The notes beneath the pieces were generated by a model. It worked only from the letters and a program-made list of their open reading frames with translations, searched no databases and was not told where the DNA came from. A stretch of DNA of 64,000 bases. Source: CAIQJJ01 sp049325275 (GTDB taxonomy: Bacteria; Chloroflexota; Anaerolineae; Anaerolineales; UBA4823). The position numbers and the translations under genes were made by a program. Every line of letters starts with the position of its first letter. Position 1 is the stretch's first letter. The stretch spans positions 58,332-122,331 of the forward strand of contig JBMOLU010000006.1 in NCBI GenBank assembly GCA_049325275.1. Direction: 5' to 3'. Positions 59,119 to 64,000 of the stretch are shown in pieces.

Positions 59119-61380
59119 ATGACAACCGCTTCTTCTCCACTTAAATTTCACATTACCGGTATGGACTGCGCCGACTGCGCCCTGACGCTCGAGAAGGGCG
59201 TCGCCGGCCTGCCCGGCGTCGAGCAGGCGCGCGTGAATTTTGCCGCCGCTACCCTCGAACTGCATGGCAGCCCCGATCGAACGGCCGTCGCCCGGCGCGT
59301 GCAGCAGTTAGGGTATCAGATCGCTTCCCCAGATGCGGAAAACGGCGCACGTTCCCAGGTACCTCTTGTCGCTGCCGGCGGGCGCGCGGGAATTTTCGCC
59401 CTGGCGAGCTTCCTGCTGAGCCGCCGCGAGACGCTCCTGGCCATCGTTGCCGCCTTCCTGGCCTTGCTGGCGTTGCCTTTCGATGCCTGGCTCGATGTCC
59501 CCTGGGCCGCCCCGGTGGCTTTGGCGCTGCACCTGCTCGTCGTTTTATTGGCGGGTTTGCCGATCGCCCGGCGTGGCCTGCGGGCTTTCGCCTTTACCCG
59601 CAAGGTGACGATCGATCTGCTGATGTCGATCGCTACAGTGGGCGCCTTGCTGATCGGCGAGACGGGCGAGGCAGCCACCGTGATCGTGCTCTTTGCCATC
59701 GGCGAAGCACTCGAGGGCTTTACGGCCGAACGGGCACGCGATTCATTGCGCGCTTTGCTGGCCCTGCGCCCCGAGCGGGCCACCGTGCTGCGCGCCTGTG
59801 TGGACTGCGCCGAGCACCTCGGCAAGGACGGCTATACCGGCGGCCCCTGTCCTTTTTGTGGCCTGCACGAAGTCACCTTACCCGTCGAGGCCGTCGCCGT
59901 CGGCGAGACGGTCCTGAGCAGGCCCGGCGAACGTATCCCGCTGGATGGGCGTGTGCTGGGCGGCGTCTCGGCCGTCAACCAGGCTCCGATCACGGGCGAA
60001 TCGGTGCCGGTGGTCAAGAATCCCGGCGATGGCGTCTATGCCGGTTCGATCAACGGCGAGGGGGCCATCGAAATCGAGGTCGTACGCCCGGCCGCCGACT
60101 CGACCATCAGCCGGATCGTACGCCTGGTAGAGCAAGCGCAGGCGCAACGCGCCCCGGTGGAACGCTTCGTGGACCGCTTTGCCGCCTGGTACACGCCGAT
60201 GGTGATCGTTGCCGCGCTGGCGCTGGCGATCGTTCCGCCGCTGTTGTTCGGCCGGCCGTTTTTCGATACGCTGGAAACGCACGGCTGGCTGTATCGCGCC
60301 CTGGCGCTGCTGATCGTGGCCTGCCCGTGCGCCCTGGTGATCTCCACCCCCGTCACCATGGTCAGCGCCCTGACCGGCCTGGCGCGGCGCGGCGTGCTCG
60401 TCAAGGGTGGGCAGTTCCTGGATGCCCTGGCGCGCGTTCGTACGTTTGCCTTCGACAAGACCGGTACGTTGACGCGCGGCCAGCCGGCCGTACGCCAACT
60501 GGCCTGCCGGGCCGGCGTCAGCTCCGACGATGTGATCGCTCTGGCGGCGGCCGTCGAGCGGCGCTCGGCACACCCGTTGGCGCAGGCGATTGTGGCCGAG
60601 GCCGAAGCGCGCCGGCTGAGTCACCGTTACGCAGCGGCCGAGGGTGTGCAGTCGCTGATGGGCAAGGGGGTGTATGGTGTGGTGGATGGCGCCACGGTGG
60701 TGGTGGGCAGCCACGCTTTGTTGCACGAGGCCAACGGCCGCTGCGCCGCACTGCACGAACAGATTCACGCGGCCGAGGCGGACGGGCAGACGGTGATGGT
60801 GGTAAGCCGCGATGACGATGTGCTTGGTTTTATCGGCGTCGCCGACGTGATTCGTCCAACATCTGCCTCAGCGCTGAGGCAGTTGAAGGCGCTTGACCCG
60901 CAGGTGCGTACGGTCATGCTGACCGGCGACAACCCGGCCGTGGCGGCCCGGATTGCCGCCGACCTTGGCGCCGTGGACGAGGTGCGGGCCTCGCTCTTGC
61001 CTGAAGACAAGGCCGGCGCCGTGCGCGCCTTGCAAGATGCGTCTGGCGCGCTGGCCATGGTCGGGGACGGCGTCAACGATGCGCCGGCGCTGGCAACAGC
61101 CACCGTCGGGATCGCTATGGGCGGGGCAGGCACGGCCCAGGCCATGGAAACCGCCGACCTGGTGCTGATGCAGGACAATCTTTTGCAACTGCCCGAAGCC
61201 GTGCGCACCAGCCGGCGGGCGATGGGCATCATCCGGCAGAACATCGCCTTCAGCCTGGCGATCAAGGCCGTCTTCCTGCTCCTGACCCTGCCGGGCTGGG
61301 CCACGTTGTGGATGGCCGTCTTTGCCGATATGGGCGCTTCGCTGCTGGTGACGGCCAACGGCCTGCGCGCCAGGCGATAG
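59119..61380 (+). CDS. Soft-metal P-type ATPase (Zn/Cd/Pb type)
   Basis: A 753-residue P1B-type metal exporter. It has an N-terminal HMA domain with GMDCADC (Cys17, Cys20), about eight membrane segments, the actuator motif TGES (292-295), the metal-site CPC at 402-404, phosphorylation motif DKTGT (Asp446), the RSAHPL motif and GDGVNDAPAL. In the last membrane segments FADMGASLLVTANGL and a Lys in AIKAVF resemble the Zn/Cd/Pb subgroup rather than copper pumps. A cysteine-rich insertion in the actuator region (Cys227, Cys230, Cys244, Cys247) resembles a zinc ribbon. It is preceded by its own MerR-type promoter and the MerR gene. It likely exports Zn, Cd or Pb. Confidence 0.93.
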   Translation: MTTASSPLKFHITGMDCADCALTLEKGVAGLPGVEQARVNFAAATLELHGSPDRTAVARRVQQLGYQIASPDAENGARSQVPLVAAGGRAGIFALASFLLSRRETLLAIVAAFLALLALPFDAWLDVPWAAPVALALHLLVVLLAGLPIARRGLRAFAFTRKVTIDLLMSIATVGALLIGETGEAATVIVLFAIGEALEGFTAERARDSLRALLALRPERATVLRACVDCAEHLGKDGYTGGPCPFCGLHEVTLPVEAVAVGETVLSRPGERIPLDGRVLGGVSAVNQAPITGESVPVVKNPGDGVYAGSINGEGAIEIEVVRPAADSTISRIVRLVEQAQAQRAPVERFVDRFAAWYTPMVIVAALALAIVPPLLFGRPFFDTLETHGWLYRALALLIVACPCALVISTPVTMVSALTGLARRGVLVKGGQFLDALARVRTFAFDKTGTLTRGQPAVRQLACRAGVSSDDVIALAAAVERRSAHPLAQAIVAEAEARRLSHRYAAAEGVQSLMGKGVYGVVDGATVVVGSHALLHEANGRCAALHEQIHAAEADGQTVMVVSRDDDVLGFIGVADVIRPTSASALRQLKALDPQVRTVMLTGDNPAVAARIAADLGAVDEVRASLLPEDKAGAVRALQDASGALAMVGDGVNDAPALATATVGIAMGGAGTAQAMETADLVLMQDNLLQLPEAVRTSRRAMGIIRQNIAFSLAIKAVFLLLTLPGWATLWMAVFADMGASLLVTANGLRARR

Positions 61381-61533
61381 GGGTGATTCCTGCAAGCTGT
61401 GGCGCTTGTGTGATAAGATACGTTCTCCCGCGCCCGCCTGCTTTCATATGGAAGTGCTGCGAATGAATGATGGTTTCTCCGGTTTTTGCCGGTGAAGCCG
61501 CAAGAGCCATCGTAAACCAGAGGAGTTATGCCG

Positions 61534-63396
61534 ATGAAGCGAGCCGTCATCTTATCGGTTTGTGTGCTGTTGTCGATCCTGGCCGTTGTGTGGCTGGGGC
61601 AGCCAAAAGTCGCCCAACCTGCCGGCCAACGCCGCGTGGACGCCGGGCAATCCGCCGGCGGCAAGGGACAGGTCCGTGCGCCGGAAATCGAAGGGCCGCT
61701 GGTCAGCGACCCGGTCTACCCCATCCGGAGCATCGCCGCCCGCGACCTGCCGGAGGCCGCATTCGAGCCGCGCCTGGAACGCGAAATCAATCCGCGCCAG
61801 AATCCGCTGCGCGATTTCGCCCCGAACCTCTTCGGGCAGCCCGGCCCGCTGGACCCGCTGTTGGGGCGTGGGCAGCCAAACAACCGCCCCGTTGCCACGC
61901 CGCTGTTCACTTTCGAGGGGGGTGACAACACCTGTGCATGTTCTCCGCCCGACACGGTTGGTGATGTCGGCCCCAACCATTACGTTCAGATGGTCAACGC
62001 GACCATTTTCAACGTCTACGACAAGGGCGGCAACGTGCTGCTGGCAAATCGTGATTTGAGCGGCCTGTGGTCCAGCGGCAATTGTGCGGCGAGCAGCGAG
62101 GGCGATCCGATCGTCGTGTACGACGGCCTGGCCGACCGCTGGCTGTTGGCCCAGTTCAGCACGGGCAACGGGGTTTGTGTGGCCGTCTCTCAGACGGCCG
62201 ACCCGACGGGGGCCTACTATGGTTACGAATTTACCACCCCGAGCTTTCCGGATTATTTCAAGATCGGCGTCTGGCCGGACGCCTATTACATGAGCGCCAA
62301 CGAAAACTCTTATTCGGCGCTGGCTTTGAATCGCACCAACATGTTGGCCGGGTTGCCGGCCTCGTCGATCCGTTTTGCCGGGCAGACCAACCTGCTGATG
62401 CCGGCCGATGTGGACGGCGCGACCCCGCCGCCGGCCAATGCAGCCGGCATCTTCTACACGTTCAAGGATAATTCCTATCATGGAGGCGTAGACCGCCTGG
62501 AACTGTTTGCCTTCCATGCCGACTGGACGACTCCGGCGAATTCGACGTTTGCGTTACAACAATCGCTCAGCCTGAGCAGTTTTACCTACACCGTTTGCGG
62601 TCCTTTCACGTTTGACTGCATTCCGCAAAGCGGCACTTCGCAAAAGCTGGATGCCGTTTCCGAGTGGCCGATGTGGCGCCTGGCCTACCGCAACTTTGGC
62701 GATCGCCAGGCGCTGGTGGGCAACTTCACCGTCGACGTCGGCTCCGACCGGGCCGGCATTCGCTGGTTCGAACTGCGCAATACCTCCGGCGTCTGGACGC
62801 TTCATCAAGAAGGCACCTACTCGTTTACCGACACGATACACCGCTGGATGGGCAGCATTGCCATGGATGGGGACGGCAACATGGCCCTGGGATATGCTCG
62901 CTCCGGCACCACGCTGAACCCATCGATTTACTACACCACCCGGCTGCAATCGGACGGCGCCGGGACCTTCGGCCCCGAAGAGCAGCTCTTCCCCGGCGGC
63001 GGTTCGCAGACCGGCAGCGACCGTTGGGGCGACTACAGCGCTTTGAGCGTCGACCCGGCCGACGACTGCACCTTCTGGTACACGCAAGAATACTACCCCT
63101 CGAATTCCAGCAACAACTGGAACACCCGCATCGGCGCCTTCAAAATCCCTTCCTGCGGCGAAACTTCGACCGATACCCCCACCCCGACGGCAACCGCCAC
63201 GGCGACCCGAACGGGGACGCCAACGTTCACGGCAACGGTCACGCCGGCACCGTCGAATACACCCACGGCTACGGCAACCGCTACCGTTACGAGCACGCCG
63301 ACATCGACGCACACGGCCACTGCAACGAGCACGCCAACCAGCACGGAGCACGTTCCGGCTTATGAGGTCTATCTTCCTCTTGTTGTAAAGCCGTAA
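61534..63396 (+). CDS. Secreted protein with TPT linker and C-terminal YLPLVVKP tail
   Basis: A 620-residue secreted protein of unknown function. The signal peptide MKRAVILSVCVLLSILAVVWLG is followed by an acidic spacer and a large beta-rich domain (about 110-545), with CACSPPDTVGDVGPNHYVQ at its start and repeated Trp/Gly-rich turns (WPMWRLAYRNF, HRWMGSIAMDGDGNMALGY). A Thr/Pro/Ala-rich low-complexity linker (about 550-605, TPTATATAT) follows, and the protein ends VYLPLVVKP. Such endings recur on secreted proteins of Chloroflexota, from general knowledge, and may be a surface-retention signal. The start at 61534 is 8 bases after AGGAG; an ATG two codons upstream is too close to that site. 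The beta domain may bind or degrade an extracellular polymer, but no catalytic residues can be assigned. Confidence 0.75.
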   Translation: MKRAVILSVCVLLSILAVVWLGQPKVAQPAGQRRVDAGQSAGGKGQVRAPEIEGPLVSDPVYPIRSIAARDLPEAAFEPRLEREINPRQNPLRDFAPNLFGQPGPLDPLLGRGQPNNRPVATPLFTFEGGDNTCACSPPDTVGDVGPNHYVQMVNATIFNVYDKGGNVLLANRDLSGLWSSGNCAASSEGDPIVVYDGLADRWLLAQFSTGNGVCVAVSQTADPTGAYYGYEFTTPSFPDYFKIGVWPDAYYMSANENSYSALALNRTNMLAGLPASSIRFAGQTNLLMPADVDGATPPPANAAGIFYTFKDNSYHGGVDRLELFAFHADWTTPANSTFALQQSLSLSSFTYTVCGPFTFDCIPQSGTSQKLDAVSEWPMWRLAYRNFGDRQALVGNFTVDVGSDRAGIRWFELRNTSGVWTLHQEGTYSFTDTIHRWMGSIAMDGDGNMALGYARSGTTLNPSIYYTTRLQSDGAGTFGPEEQLFPGGGSQTGSDRWGDYSALSVDPADDCTFWYTQEYYPSNSSNNWNTRIGAFKIPSCGETSTDTPTPTATATATRTGTPTFTATVTPAPSNTPTATATATVTSTPTSTHTATATSTPTSTEHVPAYEVYLPLVVKP

Positions 63397-63444
63397 CTGC
63401 CTCGAGGGTTTTCCGGTTGGTGTAAGGAAACCTTGCGACAAAAG

Positions 63445-63506
63445 TATCTTGCGCAAGATAATACGCCAGCGCCGTACCAGGTCTATTCTTGTACCTGGTA
63501 CGGCGC
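63445..63506. repeat. Palindrome and 14 bp hairpin after the secreted protein gene
   Basis: A perfect 16 bp palindrome TATCTTGCGCAAGATA (63445-63460) is followed by a perfect 14 bp stem (63469-63482, GCGCCGTACCAGGT, and 63493-63506) with a ten-base loop. The stem is followed by TTCTGATTCTT, a weak T-rich tract, so it may be a terminator. The palindrome could be a regulator site. Confidence 0.6.
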
Positions 63507-63512
63507 TTCTGA

Positions 63513-64000
63513 TTCTTCAAGTCATCACGAACAAGGCTTGACCGTGCCGAAGACATCGGCAATGCCAGCCAGTGGGCCAGCGACACCCTGGCGCAGGTGG
63601 GTGAGGCTTTGTCTCACCCCGATCGAATCGCCCAACAAGCCTGGCAGCGCGCCGAAACGCTCTTCCACCAGGCGTCCACGCAGGTCAACCAATGGCTGGA
63701 AGAAACCGGCCAGCAGATCGGCCAGGCGCTCGCCGACCCGATGCAGACGCTCAACAAGGCCAACGCCTACCTGAACCGCAAGGTCGACGAACTGGGCGCC
63801 GACTTCCGCCACACCCTGCGCCTGGTCAGCCAGGGCAACTTCGCCGCCGCCTTGCAGACCAAAACCAGCCGCCTGATCATCGGCGGGACGCTGATCGCCG
63901 CTTCGTTCATGACCGGCGGCGCAGCCGGCGTGATCGGCGGGGCGATCTTCGGCGGCGTGCTCGATTATGGGATGCAGGTCGTTCAGAACGTCTTCGACCC
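63513..64000 (+). CDS. Coding frame without a start codon, runs off right edge
   Basis: From 63513 the frame stays open to the window edge (162 codons) and its composition is clearly protein-like: Gln/Ala-rich helices (WASDTLAQVGEALSHPD, VNQWLEETGQQIGQALADP) followed by a Gly/Ala-rich hydrophobic stretch (LIIGGTLIAASFMTGGAAG). There is no ATG, GTG or TTG with a ribosome site in its first part; the first GTG is at 63597, without a Shine-Dalgarno. The start lies just after a hairpin. The gene may be truncated at its 5' end by recombination, or the start may be non-standard. The helical-then-glycine-rich pattern recalls the middle part of polymorphic toxins of the Rhs type, but this is only a resemblance. 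Confidence 0.55.

Noticed and set aside
63170..63345. Repetitive ACGGCAAC-like DNA that could suggest a tandem repeat or CRISPR-like array
   Set aside because: It encodes the Thr/Pro/Ala linker of the secreted protein in frame; there are no regular spacers.

Overview
This 64 kb window looks like a chromosomal segment of a Chloroflexota bacterium (Anaerolineae/Caldilineae-like). That is an inference from three things: many very long GAF/PAS sensor proteins, a secreted protein with TPT-type linkers ending in a YLPLVVK-like tail, and GC-rich codon usage with TATAAT-like -10 boxes. I recognise no rRNA, tRNA, CRISPR array, transposase or phage gene.

Layout. 1-8150: a truncated lipoprotein gene and a molybdenum hydroxylase large subunit (minus), a divergent tryptophanase (plus), then a histidine kinase and a TgpA-like transglutaminase membrane protein (minus). 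8237-39049: about 31 kb of plus-strand signalling genes. It opens with a GAF histidine kinase, an OmpR-type regulator and a double-receiver hybrid kinase. Five large sensors follow that carry dCache, HAMP, PAS, PocR and GAF domains but no kinase domain, with a small SpoIIAA-like protein among them. A ParA-like ATPase, one GAF histidine kinase, a threonine synthase fused to a receiver domain, a stand-alone receiver and a second threonine synthase complete the block.

39149-54337: a lipoprotein glycoside hydrolase (minus), a beta-hydroxyacid dehydrogenase, a YitT membrane protein, an ECF sigma/anti-sigma/polymer-forming membrane protein operon, then era, mutS2 and a LysM-M23 peptidase (minus), and a B12-binding mutase subunit with MeaB and Fpg (plus). 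54421-64000: a one-TM hypothetical protein, an S9 peptidase, phosphofructokinase, a MerR regulator, a soft-metal P-type ATPase with a textbook MerR-type promoter, a secreted TPT-linker protein, and a gene lacking a proper start that runs off the right edge.

The most unusual part is 13925-39049. Five sensors without transmitter domains end in the same roughly 50-residue tail, which resembles the first third of a GAF domain. They are followed by translationally overlapping ParA and kinase genes and by a threonine synthase-receiver fusion. I propose a positioned sensory assembly that feeds one kinase and reaches amino-acid metabolism. This is inference from gene order and domain content. The smaller DNA elements (a REP-like hairpin pair, an 85 bp inverted repeat, a perfect MerR dyad and candidate leaderless promoters) were read directly from the sequence.
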